Positions 26,459 through 34,637 of a stretch of 64,000 nt of DNA are shown piece by piece; the first letter of the stretch is position 1; each line of letters starts with the position of its first letter. The translations under genes were made by a program, and so were the position numbers. This DNA comes from Bacteroidales bacterium UBA5219 (GTDB lineage Bacteria; Bacteroidota; Bacteroidia; Bacteroidales; ML635J-15). The notes beneath the pieces were generated by a model. The model worked only from the letters and a program-made list of their open reading frames with translations. It did no database searches and had not been told where the DNA came from. The stretch spans positions 1-64,000 of the forward strand of contig DHVB01000031.1 of NCBI GenBank assembly GCA_002412425.1, in the 5' to 3' direction.

Positions 26459-27941
26459 TGTATGTCTTAATGTAATTAAACTTTTTTCAACTTCTTTTGA
26501 AATAATATCAGAAAAAGAAGATTGCATTCGGTTTATAGCTGAATATCAAATAAATAATTTGATGTTACCATCAGAAGCAGAAGTTGCTAATTTGATTAAT
26601 TCACGCGATAAAATTGCTATATACTTCTTTGAAACAGACGACGCAGAGTCTATTGATTATATTTCAACTCAAGCAAATAGTTGGAGTGATTTTATAACCG
26701 AATTACAAACAAATAATTTACAACAAGGGAAGATTAAAATTCTTGTTGAAAAAAAATTTGGAAATGGGCAGCTATCAATATATGATATTGATAAGTTTAC
26801 AGAATATATAAATTCACTTTCATTATCTCAGTTTCTTGCTGTTATTAATGAGAGTTTTAATACATTTTTAATTTTTGAAGTTCAAGATAAAAATTACCTG
26901 CAATGGGAAACTAAAACCATAGCTTTTATTGCTATGAATAGTACTTATAATATGTCCGATATAGGAAATGTTAACAGAACAAATAGAATTAATGAAGCTA
27001 GAAGTTTATGCTATTGCGATATTGAAAAATATAAGCTTTTACCTGAGGATTTATTTTGTTTCCAATTTGATGAGAACAACCTTCTGCAAAAAGCTTTTCA
27101 TGAAGCATGTATGCTCTATGTGTTTAGTTTCATTCTAGACTATTCTGCAATAAGACAAGATATTTATGAATACAAATTAAATGGATTTAGAACTTTAAAT
27201 GGATTCATTAACACAAAACAGTTGTCTAAAGTCGATATAGATATTAACTCGTGTAAAACTGTTTACGAAATTTATCAATGGTTATATTCGGGAGGTAACA
27301 ATATTGATAAAATTAATATCGCTCGAAATATTATTTCATTAAATATAAATCCAACGACTTTACGTGTTGAACCTTCCGCATTTGAATCTATTCTTTCTAA
27401 TTATAAAATATATGAAAAAGAGAATGTAAAACAATATCTACAAGTAAGGAATAAGTTATCAGAACTATTGATAGATCTTCAAGCAAAAATTTCTGATATT
27501 GTTGATTCTTTTATTGGTGATTTTAAGAAGAATATGTTAACATTGATTTCATTTTTTATTTCAGTGATTGTAATTAGAGTTGTATCCAAAGGTGATTTTA
27601 TTGGTGGGTTTACAAATGAAATTATCGGACTTTCATTTGTTTTTTTGATAATATCTATTGGTATGCTTCTCTATTCTCGTTGGGAGTTAACGAAGAAGAT
27701 AGATTTATACAATAAGCACTATGACCAAATAAAAGATAGGTATAAAGGAGTTTTAAGTAGTATTGAGTTAGAAAATATTTTTGACGAATGTGATCCCGAA
27801 AAAAATAATAAAAATGAATCTTTTGTAGCAAAACAGAAAAAGCTATATACATGGATATGGTTTTTATCCATCTTTCTACTAATTATATTTTTAGTTGTTG
27901 TTTATTTTAAAAATAACGATATATCTATTTGTTGCAAATAA
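26451..27941 (+). CDS. large protein with C-terminal membrane anchor, partner of NA37-like proteins
   Basis: 496 residues, family not recognised. The first ~350 residues are soluble and mixed alpha/beta (for example DKIAIYFFETDDAESIDYI, WETKTIAFIAMNS, LQKAFHEACMLYVFSFIL), with no enzyme motif that I can name. A coiled region then leads to two adjacent membrane helices (about MLTLISFFISVIVIRVV and GLSFVFLIISIGMLLY), a cytoplasmic helical hairpin of ~50 residues and a last membrane helix (WIWFLSIFLLIIFLVVVYF). The start overlaps the upstream NA37-like gene by 8 bp and the next NA37 gene begins 10 bp after its stop, so the three form a tight operon. Role unknown; membrane-tethered effector is a guess. 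Confidence 0.55.
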   Translation: MNNVCLNVIKLFSTSFEIISEKEDCIRFIAEYQINNLMLPSEAEVANLINSRDKIAIYFFETDDAESIDYISTQANSWSDFITELQTNNLQQGKIKILVEKKFGNGQLSIYDIDKFTEYINSLSLSQFLAVINESFNTFLIFEVQDKNYLQWETKTIAFIAMNSTYNMSDIGNVNRTNRINEARSLCYCDIEKYKLLPEDLFCFQFDENNLLQKAFHEACMLYVFSFILDYSAIRQDIYEYKLNGFRTLNGFINTKQLSKVDIDINSCKTVYEIYQWLYSGGNNIDKINIARNIISLNINPTTLRVEPSAFESILSNYKIYEKENVKQYLQVRNKLSELLIDLQAKISDIVDSFIGDFKKNMLTLISFFISVIVIRVVSKGDFIGGFTNEIIGLSFVFLIISIGMLLYSRWELTKKIDLYNKHYDQIKDRYKGVLSSIELENIFDECDPEKNNKNESFVAKQKKLYTWIWFLSIFLLIIFLVVVYFKNNDISICCK

Positions 27942-27951
27942 ATCAAATTAT

Positions 27952-28989
27952 ATGTTATACACAGAATACATTTCTATAAAAAATACTACATTACACGTAG
28001 TCGGGAATAAATTGAATCAGGATAATGTCATATTATCGACAAATAGTATAAGTATTAATCCTAATATGGAAAAAATTCTATCAGATTATTTCCTCACCCC
28101 CTTCACCTCCGAAGAATATTACCAACTCTATCACGAAAGCGATTTGGCTTTAAATGAAGTTTATACTTACATATCAAAGATTTTCGATGAGCCAGAACAA
28201 CTTTACGAACAATCGGTAAACTTAGCCAAACATTTATATGAGCAAAGTACGCATCCCAAAATAAAAGGCGGCGAATTTTATACTGTTTATTTTAAAGATT
28301 GTATTTTGGATGGAGAAACCTTAGATGCAGTAGGTTTATTCAAATCGGAGAACAAAGATACCTTTTTGAAAGTGTTACAACAAAATGGTAATTTCAACTT
28401 GGAAAGCGATAAAGGTATTAATATTAAAAAGCTGGACAAGGGTTGCCTAATTTTCAACAAAGAACGTGAAAATGGATATGTTGTTGCAGTAGTTGATAAT
28501 ACAAACAAAGGTGTAGAGGCACAATACTGGATTGACGACTTTCTTCACGTTCGCCAACGCAAAGACGAATATGCTAATACTCAAAACTTTATGTCATTAG
28601 CAAAAAACTTTGTTGTTAAAGAATTGCCAAAAGAATTTGAGGTTTCAAAAGCCGACCAAATTGATTTGTTAAACAAGTCGTTACATTTTTTCAAAGAAAA
28701 AGACACCTTCGATATCGACGATTTTGCCAACGAGGTAATTTCACAACCCGAAATAATTGAAAAATTTTACCAGTATAAGCAGGAGTACGAAAACCAAAGT
28801 GATGTCGTTATCGACAATCAGTTTGCTATTTCAGAAGCAGCTCGCAAAAAACAACAACGTTCCTACAAGCGTGTTATTAATCTGGATAAAAAAATTCAAA
28901 TTATAATTTCTGGTAATCGCCAAAACATAGAACAAGGCGAAGACGAACGTGGTAAGTTTTATAAGGTTTATTATAATAATGAAGATTAG
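27952..28989 (+). CDS. nucleoid-associated protein, NA37/YejK family
   Basis: About 345 residues from the ATG at 27952; a frame from 27895 would add 19 hydrophobic residues that overlap the upstream gene. NA37 landmarks: ISIKNTTLHVVGNKLNQDNV (N-terminal strands), HPKIKGGEFYTVYFKDCILD, DAVGLFKSENKDTFLKV, ENGYVVAVVDNT, then AQYWIDDFLHVRQRKDEYA and DTFDIDDFANEVI. The E. coli homologue YejK (NdpA) binds DNA and is nucleoid-associated; Bacteroidota homologues are frequently found in defence neighbourhoods. Here it closes an operon with a divergent homologue and a membrane protein. Confidence 0.8.
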   Translation: MLYTEYISIKNTTLHVVGNKLNQDNVILSTNSISINPNMEKILSDYFLTPFTSEEYYQLYHESDLALNEVYTYISKIFDEPEQLYEQSVNLAKHLYEQSTHPKIKGGEFYTVYFKDCILDGETLDAVGLFKSENKDTFLKVLQQNGNFNLESDKGINIKKLDKGCLIFNKERENGYVVAVVDNTNKGVEAQYWIDDFLHVRQRKDEYANTQNFMSLAKNFVVKELPKEFEVSKADQIDLLNKSLHFFKEKDTFDIDDFANEVISQPEIIEKFYQYKQEYENQSDVVIDNQFAISEAARKKQQRSYKRVINLDKKIQIIISGNRQNIEQGEDERGKFYKVYYNNED

Positions 28990-28991
28990 GA

Positions 28992-29171
28992 ATGGTAGAT
29001 GAAAAGGGCAACGTTATTATGATGAAAAAAGAAGAGACAATTACCAAAAAAGATTCGACAGGAAAAGTTGTATATCGCAAAGAGACACGGCAGGTAAATG
29101 GAGTGAATGACCAAACCATTTTAGTCGCCGACATCTTTGCTAAGTGGAAAAAGCAGGAGTGCATTGCATAG
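28992..29171 (+). CDS. small unrecognised protein downstream of the NA37 gene
   Basis: A 59-codon frame begins two bases after the NA37 stop and ends before the DUF1016 gene. It reads MVDEKGNVIMMKKEETITKK and ends ILVADIFAKWKKQECIA. Codon use looks like that of its neighbours and the spacing suits an operon. It could instead be the 3' fragment of a lost gene. No family recognised. Confidence 0.4.
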   Translation: MVDEKGNVIMMKKEETITKKDSTGKVVYRKETRQVNGVNDQTILVADIFAKWKKQECIA

Positions 29172-29195
29172 TAGGAATTAATATTATTACGTGAA

Positions 29196-30332
29196 ATGAG
29201 CAAGTTAATCAAAATAAACGAAGAATATGCGGGGTGGATAAAGGATTTAAGTCTGCGCTTCCGCCAAAGTCAAATAAAGGCTGCCGTAAAAGTGAACGGC
29301 GAGTTATTGAAATTCTATTGGGAACTCGGACGTGATATTGTAGAAAAACAAGTAGAAAGCAAGTGGGGAGAAGGCTTTTTCAAAAATTTGAGCATGGACT
29401 TACAAGAGGCATTACCCGGAGTAAAAGGATTGTCAATACAAAATCTCTATTATACGAAAAAGTTTTATCTGCTTTATTGTCAATCAAATAAATATTTCCC
29501 ACAACTTGTGGAAGAATTACAAAAAGCAGGTGATTCTTCAATTTTCCCACAAGCTGTGGGAAAATTAAAAGAGATGGGGAAATCCTCAAGCTCTTCGCTA
29601 TTTTCTGAGATACTTGAAGAATTATTGCAAATTCCGTGGGGTCACCATCGCTATATTATAGACAAATGCAATGATAACCCCTCAAAAGCATTTTTCTATG
29701 TCCGACAAACTATCGCAAACAATTGGAGCCGTGCCATGCTGTTGAATTTTCTCGATACCAACCTGTATGAACGACAGGGTAATGCTGTCACTAATTTCAA
29801 GACAACACTTCCAGCAGTGAATAGCGATCTTGCCCAGCAACTTACTAAAGACCCGTATTGCTTTGATTTTGTAAGTCTTACAGAACCATTTAAAGAAAAG
29901 GAGTTAAAAGATGCCCTATTGCACAACATAACAAAGTTTTTGTTGGAATTAGGAAACGGATTTGCTTTCATGGGCAATGAATATAGGCTTAAAGTCGGAG
30001 AAACGGAACAGTTTCTTGATCTACTATTTTACAATGTAAACCTCAAAGCATACGTGGTGGTTGAAGTGAAAACAACTGCCTTTGAACCTGCTCAACTGGG
30101 ACAATTAAGCTCATATGTATCATGTGTGAACCATTTGCTTAGAAAAAGCGACGACAATGCGACCATCGGACTGTTGGTATGTAAAGATAAAGACAATGTG
30201 TTTGCCCAATATTCATTGGAAGGTTACAATCAACCTCTTGGAATATCAGAATTTAAGGTGGATGAAATTTTTCCAAAAGATTTCAAAAGCACACTGCCAA
30301 GCATTGAGGACATTGAACGAGAACTATCCTAA
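29196..30332 (+). CDS. DUF1016 / YhcG-type PD-(D/E)xK nuclease-like protein
   Basis: 378 residues. The N-terminal DUF1016_N helical domain (SLRFRQSQIKAAVKVNGELL, FYWELGRDIVEKQ, ALPGVKGLSIQNLYYTKKFY) is followed by a variable linker with the repeated words FPQLVEELQ/FPQAVGKL and then the C-terminal nuclease domain: GFAFMGNEYRLKVGETEQFLDLLFYN, then LKAYVVVEVKTTAFEPAQLGQL, in which E, D and E-x-K are the expected PD-(D/E)xK residues. The family is widespread in defence islands next to type I R-M systems, as here; its role is not settled. The linker DNA contains two palindromes. Confidence 0.88.
   Translation: MSKLIKINEEYAGWIKDLSLRFRQSQIKAAVKVNGELLKFYWELGRDIVEKQVESKWGEGFFKNLSMDLQEALPGVKGLSIQNLYYTKKFYLLYCQSNKYFPQLVEELQKAGDSSIFPQAVGKLKEMGKSSSSSLFSEILEELLQIPWGHHRYIIDKCNDNPSKAFFYVRQTIANNWSRAMLLNFLDTNLYERQGNAVTNFKTTLPAVNSDLAQQLTKDPYCFDFVSLTEPFKEKELKDALLHNITKFLLELGNGFAFMGNEYRLKVGETEQFLDLLFYNVNLKAYVVVEVKTTAFEPAQLGQLSSYVSCVNHLLRKSDDNATIGLLVCKDKDNVFAQYSLEGYNQPLGISEFKVDEIFPKDFKSTLPSIEDIERELS
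29496..29566. repeat. two palindromes inside the DUF1016 gene
   Basis: 29496-29513 reads ttcccacaacttgtggaa (7-bp arms). 29540-29566 has 12-bp perfect arms, aattttcccaca and tgtgggaaaatt, around agc. They encode the variable FPQLVEEL/FPQAVGKL linker and share the ttcccaca word, so the linker looks built from a repeated palindromic unit. Confidence 0.8.
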
Positions 30333-30384
30333 AACTTATAAGATATGACGGTTACAGAATATAAAAACACTATGGAAGGCAATC

Positions 30385-30573
30385 TTGCATACAAGCTGCA
30401 CCTTAGAATTATTAAAAGAAAAAAAAATGTTAAACGAAAATTTATTGGATAACCTTATTAAAGAATGTGATGAACTTGTTGCAATATTTACTGCTACAGC
30501 GAAAACAGTAAGAAATAAAATAAATGCTAAAAAGAAAAAAAATGAAAATATTGAAGATTGTGAATGGGAATAA
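30385..30573 (+). pseudogene. C-terminal remnant of a four-helix-bundle (S23/IVP-type) gene
   Basis: The frame reads CTLELLKEKKMLNENLLDNL and then IKECDELVAIFTATAKTVRN, which resembles the last third of Bacteroidota four-helix-bundle proteins of the 23S-rRNA-intervening-sequence family (LxLL, then a DEL/EEL, then an ILTATIKT-type helix). No N-terminal two thirds are found upstream, where the DUF1016 gene ends, so it appears truncated. The only ATG-started version is 48 residues from 30427. The family function is unknown; many members accompany diversity-generating or mobile elements. Moderate-low confidence. Confidence 0.4.
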
Positions 30574-30584
30574 TAAAGATGGTA

Positions 30585-30706
30585 GATTTCGGATTTCGGA
30601 TTTTGGATTTTGCAAAGCAGAATTTATTAAAATCTCAAATCAAAAATCCAAAATCACAAATCATAAATCAAAAATCACAAATCGTAAATCACAAATCGTA
30701 AATCAT
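30585..30706. repeat. heptanucleotide array: (GATTTNN)4, 17-nt spacer, (AAATCNN)11
   Basis: From 30630 to 30706 eleven exact 7-nt units AAATCNN follow one another without slip; the variable pairs are TC, AA, CA, AC, AT, AA, AC, GT, AC, GT, AT. From 30585 to 30612 four units of the reverse-complement type GATTTNN precede them. The two blocks are complementary and could fold into one long hairpin. The last unit runs into the ATG at 30705 of the corA frame. Confidence 0.92.
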
Positions 30707-30731
30707 GCACCAACCAAAACAAAATAAACCA

Positions 30732-31805
30732 ATGAACTTTTTAAATCCTTTTCATTTCATATCAGTTCTTAATAGAAAAAAGAATGACCCAAAAGAATAT
30801 ATTTTTACGGGAAATTTAAAAATTAATGAATTAGATATTCAGCTTTTTAAGTATAACAAGGAAGAATGTGAAGAAATTAAAAACATCTTACCAAAAGACA
30901 TAAATAAATTTGAAAAAGATGAAAATAATTACTGGCTAAATATTTATGGATTAAGCGAAACAAACAAAATAGTTTCAATTTGTGAAAAACAAGGCATACA
31001 TAGCTTAGTAATTCAAGATATTCTTGATGTTAACCAAAGACCTAAATTTCAAGAATTTGAAAATTTTTCATTTCTTACATTAAAATCTATTGTTCCTTCT
31101 GAAAATGAGATGATTACAGAACAAATAAGTTTTGTTTTTGGCACAAATTATTTAATCTCTTTTCAAGAAAGAAGAGCAGACTTTTTTGAACACCTAAGAG
31201 TAAGACTAAGAGAAAATAAAGGAATTTTAAGAGAATCAAGTATGGATTACCTGCTTTATACAATGCTTGAAGCTATTCTTGATAATTATTTTAAAACTCT
31301 TACAAAATTAGATGAAGACACTGAAAAATTTAATTTCACCAACACCAAAAAAGAACCTTCACCAAATGCACTCGAAATTATAGAAAATAATAAAAAGCTG
31401 ATTAATTTTATTAAAAAATCTATTCTGCCAATAAAAGAATTTACTCAATTGGTAGAACGTGCTGAATGTCAATCTGTTCAAAAAAATAATTTAAAATATT
31501 TTGCCGAAATAAAAGATTTATGCCTAACCCTTATCGATAATTGCGATATGATTCTTTCATCATTAGAAAGTAAATCAAATTTGTTTTTTTCAGTGCAAGG
31601 AAATAGAATGAACCAAGTAATGAAAACACTTACAATAGTTTCAACTATATTTATTCCTTTAACTTTTATTGCAGGCATTTATGGAATGAATTTTTCAAAT
31701 ATGCCAGAACTTAAATGGAAATATGGCTACTTTGCAATATGGATAATTATTATTATCGTTTTCTTTACAATGATTATGTATTTTCGTAGAAAAAAATGGT
31801 TTTAA
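30732..31805 (+). CDS. corA: CorA-family magnesium/divalent-cation channel
   Basis: 358 residues from the ATG at 30732; an ATG at 30705 lies inside the last heptanucleotide unit and would add nine residues. The long soluble N-terminal funnel and helical stalk end in two membrane helices (QVMKTLTIVSTIFIPLTFIAG and YFAIWIIIIIVFFTMIMYF) joined by the signature YGMNF, with a basic tail FRRKKWF. CorA pentamers conduct Mg2+ (and Co2+, Ni2+) across the inner membrane, gated by intracellular Mg2+. Position directly behind an 11-unit repeat array makes its transcript level or start potentially variable (inference). It begins the housekeeping block after the first island. Confidence 0.9.
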   Translation: MNFLNPFHFISVLNRKKNDPKEYIFTGNLKINELDIQLFKYNKEECEEIKNILPKDINKFEKDENNYWLNIYGLSETNKIVSICEKQGIHSLVIQDILDVNQRPKFQEFENFSFLTLKSIVPSENEMITEQISFVFGTNYLISFQERRADFFEHLRVRLRENKGILRESSMDYLLYTMLEAILDNYFKTLTKLDEDTEKFNFTNTKKEPSPNALEIIENNKKLINFIKKSILPIKEFTQLVERAECQSVQKNNLKYFAEIKDLCLTLIDNCDMILSSLESKSNLFFSVQGNRMNQVMKTLTIVSTIFIPLTFIAGIYGMNFSNMPELKWKYGYFAIWIIIIIVFFTMIMYFRRKKWF

Positions 31806-31872
31806 CAAATTCATTCCCAAATTACTCTCTCAAAACATTTTTTTTACTATTTTTGTTAAATAAAATAAAGAA

Positions 31873-32322
31873 ATGACAAAAATTAGATTAACAAAAATAT
31901 TTGAATTCGAAGCAGCACACGCTTTGTACAATTACGATGGCTTATGTCGTAATATTCACGGACATTCGTACAAACTTGCTGTTACAGTTATTGGAAAACA
32001 AAATACAGAACCTAACTCGCCTAAACTCGGTATGGTTATGGACTTTGGCATATTAAAAAATATTGTCAAAGAAAAAATAGTTGACAAATTCGACCATAGT
32101 ATTTTATTAAATAAAAAAGAAAATATAAATTCATTTAAAAATGAAAATCCAATGTTTAATAGAATACATGTATTTGATTTTCAACCTACTGCCGAAAATA
32201 TGATTTTACATTTTGTTGAAATTATTAAAAAATTATTACCAGAAAATATAAAACTTCATAGCTTAAAACTTCACGAAACAGCAAGTTCATACGCAGAATG
32301 GTATGCTGATGACCAAATTTAA
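31873..32322 (+). CDS. queD: 6-carboxy-tetrahydropterin synthase / PTPS-family protein (QueD-like)
   Basis: 149 residues. The T-fold motifs of the 6-pyruvoyl-tetrahydropterin synthase family are present: EFEAAHALYNYDGLCRNIHG supplies the zinc histidines and the catalytic cysteine; GMVMDFGILKNIVKE and KFDHSILLN follow; the substrate-binding glutamate is in LHETASSYAEWY. The Cys-x3-His-Gly-His arrangement fits QueD, which makes CPH4 for queuosine synthesis. No queC/queE lies nearby, so assignment to queuosine rather than another pterin rests on the family. Its stop is 3 bp before the peptidase start, indicating an operon. Confidence 0.85.
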   Translation: MTKIRLTKIFEFEAAHALYNYDGLCRNIHGHSYKLAVTVIGKQNTEPNSPKLGMVMDFGILKNIVKEKIVDKFDHSILLNKKENINSFKNENPMFNRIHVFDFQPTAENMILHFVEIIKKLLPENIKLHSLKLHETASSYAEWYADDQI

Positions 32323-32325
32323 AAA

Positions 32326-33063
32326 ATGATTAAATCTTTTTTATTTTCAATAATAATATGTACTACTCTTTTATCATTTACTAAAGTTGATGATAATCAA
32401 GATAATACACCTCAAAACAGTAAATTAAACTCATATTCGTATATTGATAAAAATTATCTTCTTGGTAAAGTAAAACCTGAAGAAGACAGCATTTTTGTAA
32501 AAATTCCAAAAAAATATTGTTTACATAGAACTGAATACATTCATAAAGAAGCTCTTAAACCTTATCTTGCAATGTATTTTAAAGCAGAAAAACAAGGAAT
32601 TAACCTAAAAATAGTTTCTGCCTTCAGAAGTTTCAATAACCAAAGGCATATTTGGAATAGACAATTTCATGGAAATTCAGATAAAATTACAGTAATTAAT
32701 TCAATACTTAGATATTCTTCAATGCCAGGAACTTCGCGACACCACTGGGGAACAGATATAGATTTATTAAGTGTACATTTAAGATATTTTGAAACAGAAG
32801 AAGGCAAAAAAGCTTACCAATGGTTATGTGAAAATGCTTACAAATTTGGATTTTATCAAGTTTATACCAATAAACCATATATAGGATACAACGAAGAAAA
32901 ATGGCATTGGACATATTTACCTGTTTCTAAAATTTATTTAGAAGAATATAAAAAACAAATTTCTTACGAAGATATTATTGGATTTAATGGATGTGAATTT
33001 GCAGAGAAACTAAATATTATCGAAAATTATGTATTTGCTATTGATAGTGTATTATTACGATAA
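32326..33063 (+). CDS. D-alanyl-D-alanine carboxypeptidase, M15B (VanY-like), secreted
   Basis: 245 residues with an N-terminal signal peptide (FLFSIIICTTLLSF). The M15B zinc site is complete: SRHHWGTDIDLL gives the first histidine and the aspartate, and EKWHWTYLP gives the last histidine; SAFRSFNNQRHIWNRQF is the substrate-binding arm. Such enzymes trim the terminal D-alanine from peptidoglycan stem peptides in the periplasm. It follows queD by 3 bp and converges with birA, whose stop is 1 bp away. No resistance genes are near, so a housekeeping wall-remodelling role is likeliest. Confidence 0.87.
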   Translation: MIKSFLFSIIICTTLLSFTKVDDNQDNTPQNSKLNSYSYIDKNYLLGKVKPEEDSIFVKIPKKYCLHRTEYIHKEALKPYLAMYFKAEKQGINLKIVSAFRSFNNQRHIWNRQFHGNSDKITVINSILRYSSMPGTSRHHWGTDIDLLSVHLRYFETEEGKKAYQWLCENAYKFGFYQVYTNKPYIGYNEEKWHWTYLPVSKIYLEEYKKQISYEDIIGFNGCEFAEKLNIIENYVFAIDSVLLR

Positions 33064-33064
33064 T

Positions 33065-33787
33065 TTATTCCAAAAATTCTATTTCTTTAAAATAAAACTT
33101 TTCAATTTTATCAGCTACTTCAACAAGTAAATAACCATAATTATCAACACCACGAATTATTCCCTCAAACTCTTGAAATTCTGATTTGAATCTTGATTTT
33201 TCTTGATATTTATACAAATTACTCAAATATAAATCTCTAAGAAAATTAAAATCTTTAAACTTATATTTATCAAAATTTGCTACAATTGTATTTGATAATA
33301 ATTGAATTTCATCATCAATATTATATTCGATATTTGTTACATTTTTTAAAGAAATAGGATTTGGTAAATCTTGTGGAAATTTATCTTGATTCAAATTTAA
33401 ACCTATTCCAATTATCGAGTTGGTAATAATATTGCCTGTAATTGTATTTTCGATAAGTATTCCAGCAAGTTTTTTGTTTTTTAGATAAATATCATTGGGC
33501 CATTTTATTTTGCTTAAAACACCCTTTAAACTCAAATAATCAAAAATACTTAAAGAAACTATTATGCTTATATTAAAATGTTCATCAGCTTTAAAATTAT
33601 TAAACAACAACAACGAAAAAGTTAAATTTTTATAATCATCAGAAAACCAAGTATTTTTACCCATTCCTCGACCTTCTGATTGAGTATTTGTGTAAATTAA
33701 AGTATTTTCAAAAACAAGTTTTTTGCTTAATAATTCTTTAGCATACAAATTTGTTGAATTTACTTTTTCTAATTTTATAATTTTCAT
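33065..33787 (-). CDS. birA: biotin--[acetyl-CoA-carboxylase] ligase
   Basis: 240 residues, the short monofunctional form without the N-terminal DNA-binding domain of E. coli BirA. The biotin/ATP site is SEGRGMGKNTWFS (a variant of GRGRxGR) and the catalytic lysine motif is IKWPNDIYLKNKKLAGIL; IIGIGLNLNQ and a short C-terminal SH3-like domain follow. It attaches biotin to the carrier domain of acyl-CoA carboxylases. Because it has no repressor domain it should not regulate biotin genes. Transcribed toward the peptidase gene. Confidence 0.92.
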   Translation of the reverse strand: MKIIKLEKVNSTNLYAKELLSKKLVFENTLIYTNTQSEGRGMGKNTWFSDDYKNLTFSLLLFNNFKADEHFNISIIVSLSIFDYLSLKGVLSKIKWPNDIYLKNKKLAGILIENTITGNIITNSIIGIGLNLNQDKFPQDLPNPISLKNVTNIEYNIDDEIQLLSNTIVANFDKYKFKDFNFLRDLYLSNLYKYQEKSRFKSEFQEFEGIIRGVDNYGYLLVEVADKIEKFYFKEIEFLE

Positions 33788-33841
33788 TATAGGTAACTAA
33801 ACCCGAATATTGAAATAGATACTTATAAAATATGATTTTTT

Positions 33842-34588
33842 TTAATTAAATTCATAAATCAATCCCGCTTTCAAACCAAGATATAAAGGATTGGTTTTAA
33901 ACACCTTAGACTCTTTTTCACTAACCCAAGGTCTAACATCTTTAGTATAACCTAAAGCATTAATTCCTTCTAAATCAGAAATAATAAAATTACATCTTAA
34001 TCCGAAATTAAATTTTAAAGCGTCTTCGATTAAATTAATATTTGTACCAAAACCTATAACAGCTCCAAAACCAAAATCTTTAAACGTTTCTTTTACATCT
34101 ACATTTTCTCTATTAGCAAAATCAGTATAAAAAGGTATATCTTTATAAACTGCTATAACATAATTACCATCGAACTTTTTATTATAAGTTGCTTGATTTA
34201 CAAGTGAAAAAATTCCACCAAATTCAAAATATACAGATTTTCCAAGTTTCAACAATAGTGGAAAATCCATGGTATTTAATACAAGCGAAGAATTATAATA
34301 AGCTCTCTCATCAACAAATGGAATATTAAAATCACCTCTATATTTTTGTGAAATTTTATTAATATTCATATTTAACTCTAAACCAACTATATCTGAGAAA
34401 TAATATCCTGCAATAACACCATAATAATTTCCAAACGAAGCTTCAACATCCATTTCAGGACCTTCAGCAAAAACTTGATCATTCATAAGCCAAGTACTAT
34501 TATATGCAAACTGTCCACCTAAATAAAATTGACTATATCCTTTAAAAATAAAACAAATAAAAAGGCTTATTAAAACTATTTTTTTCAT
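33842..34588 (-). CDS. outer-membrane beta-barrel protein (PorT/OmpA-like barrel)
   Basis: 248 residues: a signal peptide (KIVLISLFICFIFKGYSQ) followed by alternating amphipathic strands such as FYLGGQFAYNSTW, YGVIAGYYFSDIVGLELNMN and a C-terminal strand LGLKAGLIYEF ending in the aromatic residue typical of outer-membrane barrels. It matches the PorT/OMP_b-brl_2 class abundant in Bacteroidota. Function not readable. It stands between birA and nadA, all on the minus strand, with ~50-bp gaps. Confidence 0.75.
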   Translation of the reverse strand: MKKIVLISLFICFIFKGYSQFYLGGQFAYNSTWLMNDQVFAEGPEMDVEASFGNYYGVIAGYYFSDIVGLELNMNINKISQKYRGDFNIPFVDERAYYNSSLVLNTMDFPLLLKLGKSVYFEFGGIFSLVNQATYNKKFDGNYVIAVYKDIPFYTDFANRENVDVKETFKDFGFGAVIGFGTNINLIEDALKFNFGLRCNFIISDLEGINALGYTKDVRPWVSEKESKVFKTNPLYLGLKAGLIYEFN

Positions 34589-34637
34589 TACTTAAATTTT
34601 AAAATCATTAACTATAAACTTAAAAACGCAAATATAA

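Noticed and set aside
25406..27941. Kiwa (KwaA/KwaB) system
   Set aside because: KwaA is a small four-helix membrane protein and KwaB a DUF4868 protein; sizes, gene order and sequence landmarks here do not match.
30585..30706. CRISPR array
   Set aside because: Units are 7 nt with 2 variable bases; there are no 20-40-nt repeats with spacers and no cas genes in the window.
30524..30727. 67-codon frame through the heptanucleotide array
   Set aside because: Its product (repeated KSKITN units) is only the translation of the 7-nt repeat.
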